Below are positions 24,287-36,000 of a stretch of DNA of 64,000 nt, piece after piece. The position numbers were made by a program, and so were the translations under genes. This DNA comes from UBA721 sp002705165 (GTDB lineage: Bacteria; Planctomycetota; Planctomycetia; Pirellulales; Pirellulaceae). The first letter of the stretch is position 1. Each line of letters starts with the position of its first letter. The notes under the pieces were generated by a model. That model searched no databases, was not told the origin of the DNA, and saw only the letters and a program-made list of their open reading frames with translations. The stretch spans positions 2,176,402 to 2,240,401 of the forward strand of contig JBJLEF010000001.1 of NCBI GenBank assembly GCA_045565995.1, written 5' to 3'.

Positions 24287-26425
24287 ATGGGCAGACGAGA
24301 ATTAATGAATAGTCTTTGGCAAAGCAGCTTTTGCTTCGCCGTCGCTCTTCATTGGTGCGTACCGGTAAGCCATGCTCAATCTTCTTTGGCTCCGGTGATC
24401 AATCCAGCTGGCCTCGAAGATCAACGTCTAAACCTACTTTCCCCCAAAGGGTATCAACTTATAGAACAGGCGAATCAAGCAGTGGAGTCCGGTTTGCGAC
24501 GCCGCGCGGAAGATCGAATGACTCAGTTGCTCTATCAGCATACAGATTCTTTGGTTCCCTTGCCGCGAAATCAGGAATCCTCGTTGCGGAACTTTGCTTC
24601 GGTACCGGAGTTTGTGAATGCCTGGTATTCTCAACTGCCTTACGACGTTTCTGCTCGTCAGCAGGATCGGTATAAACGTTCGGAGGCGGTTCGATTGGGG
24701 CTCATCCCATCATTGGAATTTGCTCGTTTTTTTCCACAGCATATTAGGAGCTCTGATTGGGATCTTGTTGTTTGTGATGAGCTTATGAATCGTGCCGAAT
24801 TGGAAGCCGCCCGAGTTTTCCTGCATCGGTATAAGTCCTCGCCAGTGATTGGTGTGAATAGGACCTACACCGGAAAGTGGCAGCCCGAGGCTGAGATGCC
24901 AAAAAATGCGCAGTTAAGAGTTGATGTAAGAAGTGTTGTGCTGGACGTCCTGGAAGGGCGTGAAGTGTCAGCTAAAGCGTTGCTTGAAGTGTTGGCTCAT
25001 CATGACATGGGGGATATTCGGTCTCTCGGAGGCCTTAATGGAACATTGCAAAGTTTGCTGGAAGGATTTTTTCAGCAGCATTTTGGAGGGCCAGCACCAG
25101 CCACGCAGTTTTTGCCTGAGGCATTCCTACCACAAAACGGTGCTCGCATATTTGAGTCTGGAGAGCTGTGGCAATGTGATGTTTCGGCATTGGTTGATGG
25201 GCAAGGTTTAGAGCAAAATCTGGATGTGCGTTTTAAGGTTGTTGGTGAGCAACTCTTTGCCAATACCATGAATGGCATTCTGGCATTGGACCTGAACAGT
25301 GGTAAGCCGTTGTTTGGTGAAGGTGACGAAGCCTATTGGCTGCTTCGTGATTACCAGCAAGAAGTGGCAGGCTGGTTTGATTCGGAGATTCCTTATTGGG
25401 GCAAGAGCACACCTGTCGTTGACGTTGTGGGAGACTTGCTTGCGGCGCGTCAGGGTGACCCAGCCCTGACTCATCATCAGAGTGTTGAGTCAGGGGACAT
25501 ACGAGGCAATTCCATTGTGGTTTTAGACCTAGCGGAAGAGGGGCGTATGCTCGACGGTTTCCCGCTTACGTTACCGGTGGCACAATCGGAGTCTTATCAG
25601 GTGTTTGCCACCGCTCCCAGAATTGTAGGAGAGCAAGTGTTGGTTGGCATACGAGAGAATCAGGCTTTCCAGTGCAGGCATTATCTGGCCAGTTATGATT
25701 TGTCCGGTGGAGCCTTAAATTGGAAATGCTTCGTCGGGGCGGCCCGCCCTATTGCTAATCGTACGATTACGGATTTGGTTGCATGTGGCCTTGATGTGAT
25801 TGGGGCACAGGCCATCTTCACTACCAATACCGGGATGGTCGCATCCGTTGATATTTCAGGCCAGCTGAATTGGGTCTGTTCCTATCCGAGGACATACCAC
25901 TCGCTCGCATCGGCTGCGTTGGAAAACAGAGTTGTGCGGCGATCTACCGCCGGTTTTGACCGTAATGCGATGGCCGTTGTTATCGCTCCTGCCGACTCTG
26001 CGATTGTGTTTTCGCTCGATCTGCGAACGGGCCTTCCCTTTGATTTATATAGCGACAACTCCCTGGCTTTGGCTGAAATTCATGTAACTCGCCGTGGACA
26101 AATACTGTTTAATGGTGATGGTCTTTGGCAATTGCATACCAAGGACGATTCGAAACGAGTTCCTCTGCTTTTACTGCCTTCTGAGGCGAAATCGCAACAT
26201 TTCATCTGTATTGATGGTGACCGACTATATCGAGTCAATGGAACTCAGGAGTTGTGCCAAGTGAGTTGGGATCGTGAGTCAGGTAAAGCTTCAGTGCACA
26301 AGTCTTCGCCAGGCATACCCAACACGTACCAGATACAAATGAACCCTCGGCTCGCGATCTTATTTGATGGTAAAATGTTGAAAGCAGTGAAGTCAGTTCC
26401 GATTGCTAAGGTAAACGAGAAATAG
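24287..26425 (+). CDS. Exported PQQ/beta-propeller-like protein, function unknown
   Basis: The ATG at 24287 gives a signal peptide with an Arg-rich start and a hydrophobic core to about residue 27 (VSHA); the frame is open to 24212 and an alternative ATG is at 24305. The protein of about 712 residues has a helical N-terminal half (to about 270), then repeated beta motifs of the quinoprotein/WD type (VGEQLFANTMNGILALDLNSG, IFTTNTGMVASVDISGQLNW, VFSLDLRTGLPF). These point to a PQQ-like propeller, but no cofactor residues can be assigned. moxR follows after four bases. Confidence 0.65.
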   Translation: MGRRELMNSLWQSSFCFAVALHWCVPVSHAQSSLAPVINPAGLEDQRLNLLSPKGYQLIEQANQAVESGLRRRAEDRMTQLLYQHTDSLVPLPRNQESSLRNFASVPEFVNAWYSQLPYDVSARQQDRYKRSEAVRLGLIPSLEFARFFPQHIRSSDWDLVVCDELMNRAELEAARVFLHRYKSSPVIGVNRTYTGKWQPEAEMPKNAQLRVDVRSVVLDVLEGREVSAKALLEVLAHHDMGDIRSLGGLNGTLQSLLEGFFQQHFGGPAPATQFLPEAFLPQNGARIFESGELWQCDVSALVDGQGLEQNLDVRFKVVGEQLFANTMNGILALDLNSGKPLFGEGDEAYWLLRDYQQEVAGWFDSEIPYWGKSTPVVDVVGDLLAARQGDPALTHHQSVESGDIRGNSIVVLDLAEEGRMLDGFPLTLPVAQSESYQVFATAPRIVGEQVLVGIRENQAFQCRHYLASYDLSGGALNWKCFVGAARPIANRTITDLVACGLDVIGAQAIFTTNTGMVASVDISGQLNWVCSYPRTYHSLASAALENRVVRRSTAGFDRNAMAVVIAPADSAIVFSLDLRTGLPFDLYSDNSLALAEIHVTRRGQILFNGDGLWQLHTKDDSKRVPLLLLPSEAKSQHFICIDGDRLYRVNGTQELCQVSWDRESGKASVHKSSPGIPNTYQIQMNPRLAILFDGKMLKAVKSVPIAKVNEK

Positions 26426-26429
26426 ATAA

Positions 26430-27512
26430 ATGGCGACAGATATCAAAAAGGCAGTTTCAGACGTGCAGCAACTATGTCGCAGTATACGCGAGCAGGTTGC
26501 CGTGGAGGTTGTCGGTCAATCAGAAGTAATTGAGCAGATGATGATTGCAATGCTATGCGAAGGGCATTGTCTGCTGGTTGGAGTGCCTGGCCTGGCGAAA
26601 ACCCTCATGGTTCAAACATTAGCCAATACGATGAATTTGTCCTTTGGCCGAATACAATTTACTCCGGATTTAATGCCGACGGACATCACAGGTACAGAGA
26701 TTATTCAGGAGAGTGGTGAAACCGGTCAACGCGAACTCGAATTTAAGCGCGGCCCACTTTTTACCAATGTATTGCTGGCGGACGAAATTAACCGCACGCC
26801 TCCTAAAACTCAGGCTGCCTTGCTCGAAGGGATGCAGGAACGACAGGTGACGGTAGGCGGGCAGACTCGGGATCTGTCCAGCCCGTTCTTTGTCTTGGCA
26901 ACTCAGAATCCAATTGAGCAGGAAGGCACCTATCCGCTTCCGGAAGCTCAATTAGATCGGTTTATGTTCCAGCTGATTATTGACTATCCCACGGAAGAGG
27001 AAGAGTTGGAGATTGTACAACGAACCACTGGTGTGCTGCGTGAGACGGTTAAGCAGGTCGTAGGGGCTGCAGATATTGAGCGAGCCATCGCTTTGGTTCG
27101 TGAGATGCCTGTCGCCAGCCATGTCGCACAATTTGCCATTCGTCTTGCTCGGTTTTCACGCCCAACTGATGGCGCCTCTGAATTTATTAGTGAACATGTT
27201 GCATGGGGCGCGGGGCCTCGAAGTAGCCAGTTCCTCGTGCTGGGTGCCAAAGCCCATGCGTTGCTGCATGGAAGATTATCAGTGGACTATGAAGATGTGA
27301 TCGCCGTGGCTCACAGTGTCTTGCGACACCGGATTCGACTTAATTATTCAGCCACTGCTAGTCAGATTACTACCGATGGTGTCATTGATCATATTATTCA
27401 GGAATTGAATTCATCGGGCTCAGCTGAAATTGATAACCATTCCACTTTGACTCGGGAGCAGCGTGACCAATCTTCCAAAGTCTTTAGATCCGAAGACGCT
27501 AGCAGTTCTTGA
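26430..27512 (+). CDS. moxR: MoxR-family AAA+ ATPase
   Basis: The 360-residue protein has Walker A GVPGLAKT (G51-T58), Walker B LLADEINRTPPKTQAALLEGM and sensor ATQNPIEQEGTYPLPEAQLDRF. MoxR ATPases act with VWA-domain proteins as chaperones that activate or insert metal into target complexes. DUF58, BatA-like and VWA genes follow in one overlapping series, the classical arrangement. The last 50 bases overlap the GTG start of the DUF58 gene. Confidence 0.93.
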   Translation: MATDIKKAVSDVQQLCRSIREQVAVEVVGQSEVIEQMMIAMLCEGHCLLVGVPGLAKTLMVQTLANTMNLSFGRIQFTPDLMPTDITGTEIIQESGETGQRELEFKRGPLFTNVLLADEINRTPPKTQAALLEGMQERQVTVGGQTRDLSSPFFVLATQNPIEQEGTYPLPEAQLDRFMFQLIIDYPTEEEELEIVQRTTGVLRETVKQVVGAADIERAIALVREMPVASHVAQFAIRLARFSRPTDGASEFISEHVAWGAGPRSSQFLVLGAKAHALLHGRLSVDYEDVIAVAHSVLRHRIRLNYSATASQITTDGVIDHIIQELNSSGSAEIDNHSTLTREQRDQSSKVFRSEDASSS

Positions 27513-28377
27513 TGGTCTTTCACTGAGATCTCGTCAGATAGTCGAAGGTCTGCTGGCGGGGAGTCACCGAAGTCCGTTTCGAGGGGTTAGTGTCGAGTTT
27601 GCAGAACATCGTGAGTATGTTCCGGGTGACGACTTGCGCCATGTGGACTGGAAGGTTTACGGGCGCACAGACAAACTCTATCTCAAACAGTTCGTCGATG
27701 AAGCGAATATGCACTGTAGCGTAGTGGTGGATTCGTCCGCCAGTATGAATTACGGAGCTGATGGTACACTCAATAAATATGAATATGCTCAGTGTATTGC
27801 GATTGCATTGAGCTGGCTTGTTTTACGCAATGGGGATGCGGCAGGAGCAGGGCTTGGAAATACCAAACTGCAAAGTTGGCTGCCAGCGTCAACTCATCCG
27901 GATCAATTAAATAGACTGATCGAGCTTTTGCAAACAGTTCCTTCGTCACTCCGTTCGTCAGAGGACTTCAGCTTTAAGAGTGTACTGACTGAAACCGCAG
28001 AACGTTTGTCACAACGAAGCGTTGTTTATGTCATCAGTGATTTTTTAATGCAACTTCCACCGGTCTTTCAGGGGATTGAGCGATTGCGAGTGGAAGGTCA
28101 CGATGTAACGCTGATACATATTCTGGATCGCGATGAACTCGATTTCCCATTTGATGGAGTCCTCCAGTTAACAGGGCTTGAAGATAACCAGGAAGTTCGA
28201 GTTGAAGCTGGAGTGATTGCCGATCGATATCAAGCATTAGTGAGTGAGTATTGTGAGGAATTTGAAGCCAAGAGCCGGAATTTGGGCGCTGATTATGAAT
28301 TGTTCGTTACCGATGTGAACTTACAAACAGCATTGCTGGCATATTTCCAACGCATTCAATCACGGAGGTCCTCGTGA
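27463..28377 (+). CDS. DUF58 (VWA-like) protein
   Basis: The 304-residue cytosolic protein has the DUF58 block RSPFRGVSVEFAEHREYVPGDDLRHVDWKVYGRTDKLYLKQF and a VWA-type MIDAS-like DSSASM. It starts at GTG 27463, inside the end of moxR. DUF58 proteins are partners of MoxR ATPases. It ends with the TGATG overlap of the next gene. Confidence 0.9.
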   Translation: MTNLPKSLDPKTLAVLDGLSLRSRQIVEGLLAGSHRSPFRGVSVEFAEHREYVPGDDLRHVDWKVYGRTDKLYLKQFVDEANMHCSVVVDSSASMNYGADGTLNKYEYAQCIAIALSWLVLRNGDAAGAGLGNTKLQSWLPASTHPDQLNRLIELLQTVPSSLRSSEDFSFKSVLTETAERLSQRSVVYVISDFLMQLPPVFQGIERLRVEGHDVTLIHILDRDELDFPFDGVLQLTGLEDNQEVRVEAGVIADRYQALVSEYCEEFEAKSRNLGADYELFVTDVNLQTALLAYFQRIQSRRSS

Positions 28378-30584
28378 TGTTTGCTTTGCTGTTTGAGTCC
28401 CCGGAACGTCTGTGGTGGAGTTTTGCTCTGCTGATTCCTCTATTCGTTCATTTGTTACGAAGACGCCGTTTTAAATCACAGCCCTGGGGAGCAATGCAGT
28501 TTGTCTTGCAAGCGGTGCAGCAGGAATCACAAAAAGCCAAACTTCAGAATTTGATCCTGATGATGTTACGAGTTGCCATCCTGGGGATGTTTTTGTTTGC
28601 TATCAGTGCGCCTAGTACAGGTCTGCACAGGCCGAACGTGGGCGAAAAATCGAACGGTACTCATCACATACTCATCATCGATTCCACCTATTCGTCAGGC
28701 ACAATCGATGAGAAAACAGGGCTGGCCGCTCTAGAGGAAGCAAAGCAAAAGGCAAGCGAGTATGTGCGTTCACTTCCCGATGGAGATGTTGTTTCGGTAT
28801 TAACAATTGGTGATTTTCAGAATTGGGTTATTGAAGTTCCCGGTGACGATTTTCAGCAGGTGGCAACGGCAATTAATGAAATTCAGCCTCAGCCAACTGG
28901 TGGTAAGCTTGGACTTGTATTTGAATTGGGAGCGGAATTGGCTGCGAAATCTCGTAAACAGGATCCAAAATTGTTCTTTACCCAGTTTGTTGTGTTTTCA
29001 GATATGGAGCGAGATGTTTGGGATGAAATACTACTTCAAGATGGCCAGTCGCAGTCATCGATGGAAAAGGTTACCGAGTTGGGTCAATTGTCAGTTGTCG
29101 ATTGCCGCGTTGATCCTGTTGCCAATATCGCCATTAAAGAGTTAACAATCAAATACCCTCAAGGTGCTTTCGCTTCGGAAATTACAGTCTTTGCTGAACT
29201 TGATTGCTATTACAAGAAGACCAATGGCAAGGTCGGTATCTCCTGGTTTTTGGATAACGAGTTTATTGTTCGAGATGAAGTTGTCATCGGTGCTGGCGAG
29301 ACCACTACGATTGAAATGTCATTAAACAATCTTAGTTCCGGTAGCCATCAGATCGAGGCACGTTTAGACGAAGATTCATTACTCATAGACAACCACCGAT
29401 GGTTGGCCTTTGATACTCCGGCTCGTGTGCGGGTCCTTTGTGTAGATGGTACTAAAAACGCATCGGTTGCGGTAAGGCTGGCATTTGCGCCGAGGAATTC
29501 GCCGGACTGGCCGGTTTACGTTCACACCATAAATGAAGTTGAATTTGAACAACAGCACTTGGAAGAATTTGATGTCATTGCCCTCTGTCAACTTGAAGTA
29601 CTTTCGGATTTCAATGCGCGGCGACTACTTGGGTTTGTCAAGCAAGGTGGAACTCTGTTGATAACTCCCGGAAATTCGACAGACCAGATTTCTTACAATA
29701 ACTTTTACGCTTCGATTTCCTCAGGTTCGGTAGCCAGCAGCCCCGGGATTCGTTGGGGGAAGGTTGTCGGTAATCCGTCACTTGATCAGGCTCAGTCAGG
29801 TGTTCGAGTTACTAATCATGCGATTGCAAGTTTGTTTCGCAGAAACCCAAAGAGTGGGATCAGGGCGCTGCCAGTTTACAAATATGTCGAGCTAGACGTT
29901 GCTTCGGACAGAACTTCCGAGATTGTTTTAGAGCTGTCAAACGGTGCTCCGCTACTGCTGTGCAGTGCGGTAGGAAAGGGGCATGTACTGACGATAGGTA
30001 CGTCGGTTGCCATCGGTCAGGAGGAAGATCGCTGGAGTGATTTGGGAACCTGGCCTAGTTTTCTGCCGTTGATTCATGAAACGATGAAGTACGTCGTGGA
30101 ACAGGGGGTACGGACTTCTAATATCAAGGTCGGCGTATTCCCGGAACGCCGTGTTCCCATGCAATACGGGCCCGTTTCAATTGCTGTTCAGGGCCCGGAT
30201 GGACAGACACAGGAGTATGCGATGGAATTCTCGCGAGACTCCGACTCAGACGAAGTCTACGCATATTGGTGGCACACCGAGTTCAAAAACCCGGGCGTGT
30301 ATTATGTGAATCAATATTCAGACGATCAGGTGATAGATACATCGCTGGTTGTAGGAAATCTTGCTGTCACAGAGAGTGCCCATGATTTAATTGAATTCAG
30401 CACGCTAACCCCCTTCTCGAATGTTCGTGTAGACACCAGTTCAGAGGGCTCATTAGAGTTCTCTAATAGTAGTCGAGGCTTATCTAGGGAGCTTTTAATG
30501 CTCACCATGATCTTGATGGTGCTGGAAACAATCTCGGTGACGATCAGGCGAGGGAAATATCGTCAAAGAAGAGGGCACGCATGA
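28377..30584 (+). CDS. BatA-like membrane protein with VWA-related domain
   Basis: The 735-residue protein starts with the BatA N-terminal two-helix domain (ALLIPLFVHLLRRRRFKSQPWGAMQFV). A VWA-like domain follows, with degenerate MIDAS IIDSTYSSG instead of DxSxS. The remainder has Ig-like and amidotransferase-like regions and a final helix (about 700-720). The ATG at 28377 is preceded by GGAGG at 28364. Its TGA overlaps the next ATG by four bases. Confidence 0.8.
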   Translation: MFALLFESPERLWWSFALLIPLFVHLLRRRRFKSQPWGAMQFVLQAVQQESQKAKLQNLILMMLRVAILGMFLFAISAPSTGLHRPNVGEKSNGTHHILIIDSTYSSGTIDEKTGLAALEEAKQKASEYVRSLPDGDVVSVLTIGDFQNWVIEVPGDDFQQVATAINEIQPQPTGGKLGLVFELGAELAAKSRKQDPKLFFTQFVVFSDMERDVWDEILLQDGQSQSSMEKVTELGQLSVVDCRVDPVANIAIKELTIKYPQGAFASEITVFAELDCYYKKTNGKVGISWFLDNEFIVRDEVVIGAGETTTIEMSLNNLSSGSHQIEARLDEDSLLIDNHRWLAFDTPARVRVLCVDGTKNASVAVRLAFAPRNSPDWPVYVHTINEVEFEQQHLEEFDVIALCQLEVLSDFNARRLLGFVKQGGTLLITPGNSTDQISYNNFYASISSGSVASSPGIRWGKVVGNPSLDQAQSGVRVTNHAIASLFRRNPKSGIRALPVYKYVELDVASDRTSEIVLELSNGAPLLLCSAVGKGHVLTIGTSVAIGQEEDRWSDLGTWPSFLPLIHETMKYVVEQGVRTSNIKVGVFPERRVPMQYGPVSIAVQGPDGQTQEYAMEFSRDSDSDEVYAYWWHTEFKNPGVYYVNQYSDDQVIDTSLVVGNLAVTESAHDLIEFSTLTPFSNVRVDTSSEGSLEFSNSSRGLSRELLMLTMILMVLETISVTIRRGKYRQRRGHA

Positions 30585-33004
30585 TGCAATGCTCTTGTGC
30601 GATAACGATCTGGGGACAAATTCAGACGCGTCTTCAATCTAACTGGCCCTTACCATCGACATGGATGCTGGCTGTCGTCGCCCTGTTGATCATGACTCTG
30701 TGGTTGGTATTACGCAACCAGAGCTTACCGTTGCGACAACGACTTTGGCTCGCCGCATTGAGGACTGCGGCCATGCTCGTACTCGTGGCGATGTTGCCGG
30801 GTTGGACCTCATATGAAGAACAGACTGGAAAGTCTGATTTGATCGTGCTGATGGATATTTCAAGCAGCATGCAATTTGAGGATGACTTTAGTCTCGATGA
30901 TCTCAGTGATGCGACCAGACAGTGGCTGTTAGAACGTTATGGCAAAGAATTTGATGAGCGGCTTCCGAAGCGTGGCGATACGATTTCATTACCAAGAATC
31001 TGGTTGTCCAAAGCTTTTTTAGGAAACAGTGGTTCCGATTCTGAGTCAGTAGCAGATTTACTACCGGGAGTGTTGGCAGGGACAGAGCAAGAATACGACA
31101 TTCATGTGTATGAAATAGGAGAAAGCGTACCTCAACGCCTTCAAAATAAGTCAACGGCAGGCAGCCTGAGAGATCCAGAGCCCTCTGACGGCTCTGCTTT
31201 GGGGCGAGGAGTTGTCGAAGTTTTACAACGGCACCGAGGTAAGTCTGTCGCGGCGATAGTGTATCTCACCGACGGTCGGTCGAATACTGGAGTATCGTTA
31301 AAGCGAGCCGGTGAAATGGCACGTAAGCTTTCCGTACCCATTATTGTCCCCGGGATAATTGGCAGTTCCAAGGATGATCGTATTCAATTATTAAATCCCT
31401 CCGCCCCGACCCGAGTACAGGTTGATCAGCCAGCTTCATTTGAAATCGATGTGTTGCGTGATGGTGATGTCAGCCAGACGGCAGTTTTACCATTTCGTAT
31501 TGTTAGTGAAGATGGCCAGCGTGATGTGGAGGTGTCATTTGTCGAAGGGCAGAATCAGTCAACACTTTCCATACAACATTCGGCAGCGACCGTGGGCGAG
31601 CAGGTATTACGAGTGGAGTATGTTCGTAGTGAGAACCTGAGTGAAGGAGAACAATATCGGAATCGCCATCTGGAAAAGCATGAGTTTCACTTTCTGGCTG
31701 TGGACGATTCGATCAACGTTTTACTTATTGAGCAATTCCCCCGATTCGAATTTCGCACATTGAAAGATTTGCTCAGCCGAGCAACCAATAATTCAGGACG
31801 ATCTCGTTTTGAAGTGACCACCGTCCTGGGAACGGCTGATCCGCAGTTGGCTCAGGAAGATAATCGTCTGCATGCAAGTGTTATCGAAGATCGAGACTGG
31901 TTGTTTGCCTTTGATGTGATTGTTGTTGGAGATGTGCCTACCGATTTACTAACTTTTGATGCCCAGTCAATTTTGGTCGATTTCGTTCAGCAGCGAGGCG
32001 GAGGCATTGTCTTTATCGCAGGAGATAGGTTTTTGCCGGAGCAATTTAATGACCAACCATTGGCAGAGTTGTTTCCGGCTGATGTTGACAGTTATGAGCC
32101 CCAGCTACAAAACGCTCAGCCAGTTTCTCTCCAACTTTCTCAGTTAGGTGAGCGAACGGCACTTACCTCCTTGATTGAGACGTCAGAGGCAAATCGTACG
32201 GTTTGGAGAGCGTTGCCTGGTCCGTACTGGCTGGTTCAATCTCTATTGTTGCAGTCAGGCGTTCAGGTCCTGGTGTATGCCGATTCAGAATCGGGAGTTA
32301 GAGTGCCTCTGGTGACTCAGCAATTCTCAGGCGCTGGCCGTGTGATCTTTCAGGCTTTTGATTCGACTTGGCGATGGAAGCAACAGACTGACTTGAAAGA
32401 CGGGTATGATCTTTATTGGACGCAAATGGTCAATTATTTGGCTGGGGCAGCAGCAGGTGACGGGCGTACTGGGGTTGCGCTTTCAGTCAGTACAGAGGAG
32501 GTGGCTTTTGGGGAAAGTGTCGAAGTGAAGGTGCGGTTTCTGAATCCGGCGGGCGCACCAGAGGAAGAGAGAGTCGTCGTCGAATTGTCGGAAGAAACGG
32601 GCAAGGCGGAGATTGTTCGTTTGACTCGTAGGGGTATTTCCCAGGGGGACTTCACGGCGAGTTTAAGTGATTTAAGGGTTGGGCAATACACCTTACGCCT
32701 AGTTAGCCCGGTCGGGATTACTGCTACCCCCGCCACGTTGCGAATTGATGTTCAGAACCGACCTAAAGAACAATTAATTACCAGTGGTGATGTGGAAGCA
32801 TTAAGAGATCTGGCCGCAACCTCAGGTGGCGAATTTTATGAACTCAGCCAATGGGATAGGATACAGAAAGAATTGCCGCATGGTCAGCCCATGGTGATTC
32901 AGGAGTTGAATCGGCGATTACTATGGAATGCTAACTGGCTGGTATCTATCTTTGTGTTATTAATTAGCGTTGAGTGGGGATTAAGACGACGGTGGTATAA
33001 TTAA
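30581..33004 (+). CDS. VWA-domain membrane protein with glutamine-amidotransferase-like region
   Basis: The 807-residue protein has two N-terminal helices (about 28-45 and 55-73), then a VWA domain with an intact MIDAS start, D92-I-S94-S-S96. A class I amidotransferase-like region follows, without a recognisable catalytic triad, then a beta domain and a C-terminal helix ending in basic residues. Such proteins accompany MoxR/BatA clusters and are thought to work with them at the membrane. Confidence 0.8.
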   Translation: MMQCSCAITIWGQIQTRLQSNWPLPSTWMLAVVALLIMTLWLVLRNQSLPLRQRLWLAALRTAAMLVLVAMLPGWTSYEEQTGKSDLIVLMDISSSMQFEDDFSLDDLSDATRQWLLERYGKEFDERLPKRGDTISLPRIWLSKAFLGNSGSDSESVADLLPGVLAGTEQEYDIHVYEIGESVPQRLQNKSTAGSLRDPEPSDGSALGRGVVEVLQRHRGKSVAAIVYLTDGRSNTGVSLKRAGEMARKLSVPIIVPGIIGSSKDDRIQLLNPSAPTRVQVDQPASFEIDVLRDGDVSQTAVLPFRIVSEDGQRDVEVSFVEGQNQSTLSIQHSAATVGEQVLRVEYVRSENLSEGEQYRNRHLEKHEFHFLAVDDSINVLLIEQFPRFEFRTLKDLLSRATNNSGRSRFEVTTVLGTADPQLAQEDNRLHASVIEDRDWLFAFDVIVVGDVPTDLLTFDAQSILVDFVQQRGGGIVFIAGDRFLPEQFNDQPLAELFPADVDSYEPQLQNAQPVSLQLSQLGERTALTSLIETSEANRTVWRALPGPYWLVQSLLLQSGVQVLVYADSESGVRVPLVTQQFSGAGRVIFQAFDSTWRWKQQTDLKDGYDLYWTQMVNYLAGAAAGDGRTGVALSVSTEEVAFGESVEVKVRFLNPAGAPEEERVVVELSEETGKAEIVRLTRRGISQGDFTASLSDLRVGQYTLRLVSPVGITATPATLRIDVQNRPKEQLITSGDVEALRDLAATSGGEFYELSQWDRIQKELPHGQPMVIQELNRRLLWNANWLVSIFVLLISVEWGLRRRWYN

Positions 33005-33007
33005 AAC

Positions 33008-36000
33008 ATGGCTCATGAATTACCGGACAAGTCCGAACTCTTAGTGGTACAAAATGTTGTTGAGCGAATGGCTCAGCGATCACGACAACTGGTCTTTGTG
33101 CGCGCTGTCTGTGTATTTGTTTCCCTGCTGTTATCTGGGATCGCCCTGCTGGCAACCGTGGATTATCTGCTGCAACTCCGGTCACCTTTTGTGGTCTGGT
33201 TCCAGTTTGCGTTGTTTATTGCGTTGTTGCTTGTCACAGTGGCTAAAATTATCGTTCCTGCAGAACGGTATAGGCCCAGTTTGGTGGAAGTAGCCAGGCG
33301 TTTGGAAGTGGCATTTCCTCAACTTCATCAGCGACTTTCCACCGTTTGTGATTTGTACGAACGGAAATGTGAGTTGTCACCGGTTCAGTTACAGTTCTTA
33401 AATGGCCTCGCAGTCGAGGTAAGCGAGGATGTATCCCGATTGGAGTTGGAACGCTGTTTCCGCCCTCATACTTTACTCCGTCCAGTTTTGAGCGCAACTG
33501 TTGTCTTGCTGCTGATTGTCTCAATGCTCATTTCCAGCCCTCAGCAAGTCGCGACAGCGACTCAGCGAGTGGTAATGCCGTGGAGTGGTCAATATTGGCC
33601 TCGCGAATTCGAGTTGAGAGTTATCGATTATCGTACGCAGGCTGCTGAAGGAGGCGACTACCTGATTGAAATCATCAACCTCAATGGATCTTTACCCGAT
33701 GATTTGTCGTTAGAAATCCTTTGGGAGAGTGCTGAGACGAGTGAGGAAATAAGGCTATTTCAAACAGGACGAGTCACGGAATATCGACTTAATGACTTAC
33801 TTGAATCGTTTAAGTTCCGACTTCATGGTGGTGACTTTCATGACATTGGATGGAATAAAGTAGCAGTTGTCGCCGCGCCCGTGGTCAGTGACTTTCAACT
33901 CATGCTGAAGCCCCCGGAATATACCGGACTGGACCCGTACCTTGCTGATCATCAAGGTAATGCGTTACCTCAGAGTTATTTATCTTTCCGAGCTGTTTTG
34001 GATAATCCAATCGAGACGGCAAAGTTGATTTGGGACGTCGCTGGACATCATACACGACATCCACTCGTGGTAGCACGCGATGGGGAAGGAGTTGGGGTGA
34101 CTATCGATGATCTCGAAGTGAATACGTCAGGTCTGTTCTGGTTGGAATTTGAAGATGCGAACGGTGTCGTCTCCCAGACTCGTGAAGTGTGGCGAATAGA
34201 TGTCTTGGAAGATCAATTGCCAAAGTTACATGTGCGAAAACCTTCCGAAGATACCTTGTTAACTGTGACGGGAGTCGTTCCGGTGTCAGTCCATATTACA
34301 GATGACTTGAGAGTGGAGAGTCTGGAGGTGGTGATTCAAAATAAGGGAGCCGAAAACCAGAAGGGGCTTCGTATCCCTCTTGATCTTGAGAAGGTGTTCG
34401 TCGGTGCGAGACCTGTCTTTGACACCAATCGGATTTTTGTCGTGCAGCAACCGGATAGTATTCAGGTAGAGTGTGGTTTGGATGTAAGTTCGTTACCGAG
34501 CTTTGCAGTTGGTGCAGAATTGAGTCTTAGTTTTAGAGCGACGGATCAATTTGGTAATCAGGCAACAAGCGAAACAGTGCATTTAAGCGTTTCGTCTGAC
34601 CGTGAACTACGTGGTCGGCTGACGCGGGAATTGGAGGATGTGCAAATTCGATTTCGCATTCTTCAACGGCTTTTGGATGATTCCCTTAAGACATTGGGGT
34701 TGTTGCAGTCTGTTAGTGACTCTGACTTGGAAGTGTCAAAGTTGTTGCATCAGCTGAGTTTAGAGGCCGCGAATATGAATGGCGTGTTGTCAGGTGGTAG
34801 TAACTCAATTTTGACCAGACTTGAAGTCATTGATGTAGGCCTTAGCCTTACTAAGGTTAAGGCTCCACTAATAAGTGAGTCACTAGCAAGGCTTGAACAG
34901 TTGGCAGTGACGATTCAAAGTAAGCATCTACAACCTTTGCAAACCGGTATTTACCAGGTTAGGAATAATCGTCGGACGGATAATCAAAAGTGGTTATCTG
35001 ATATGGAAGTAATTCAAGGGTATGTGCAGTTGGCAGTGAAGTTAATTGATTCTGTTTTAGGAGCACAGTCGTCCGCCCAATCGCAGGCAGAGTTTGAATC
35101 TTCCTGGAAAGGTTTACTGGGAAAACAAATTGACCTGAGGAGCCAGACCTCCGGTAGATCGGCCTCGATCCTAACCAATGAAGGCTTCCAATTGGACACG
35201 ACACTTAATGAATTGGCAGGCAGGCAACTTTCGCTGGCCTCTGATGTTTTCCAGTTAGTTGACCAAACGATCGCAGAAGAACAACTTGCAATCAGTTTAC
35301 CTGTCCAGGAGTTAGCTGCTGTGGTGGTCTCAGAGATGAGGCAGGTTGCAGCAAAAATACGTAAACGTGAAATTACACGTGTATTGAATCAGCAAGAATA
35401 TATTGTTCAAATCATGCAACGGGTATTATTTGAATTGGGTATTGAGCTTGAAGAGGATTTGCAAACGACAGATCAACAGTATCGCGTATTTGTTGAGCGT
35501 CTCAAGAGTTTGCATCGTCAGCAAGTAGTTTTGATGGGAATGGATCTGACTAGCCAAGTGGCTTACTCACTGATGGAGCGGCAAAGACAATTGGCCGATG
35601 TTGCTACTGAACTTTCACAGCAAGCCTTTGTCTCGCCTTTGCTTCAGATTGGTCTGCAAGATGTTGCAATCTCACAAAACAAAGCAGCAGAATTAATGGT
35701 TTCGGGAACTCGAGGTGGAGTTAAGTTTCAGCAGGAGGCTGTCGAAATGCTGGAAACGATGATAGGTGTCGCCGCCGATGGATCGGCTGCATTGCAGGAC
35801 GATAAGGATGGTAATCGAAAGTCTCCGACGGTAAATTCAGAGCTGCTCTCGTTGCTTCGGATAATGCAAAAGCGTCTTCATGCGAACGTGAATCCTCTTG
35901 TGAAGAAAACGGAGTTGAGCCAAGAGGAAAAACAACAGTTAAATTCTCTGATTCAACATCAAACCAGAATCATCGAGGTAATCAAACAGATGCAAATGAC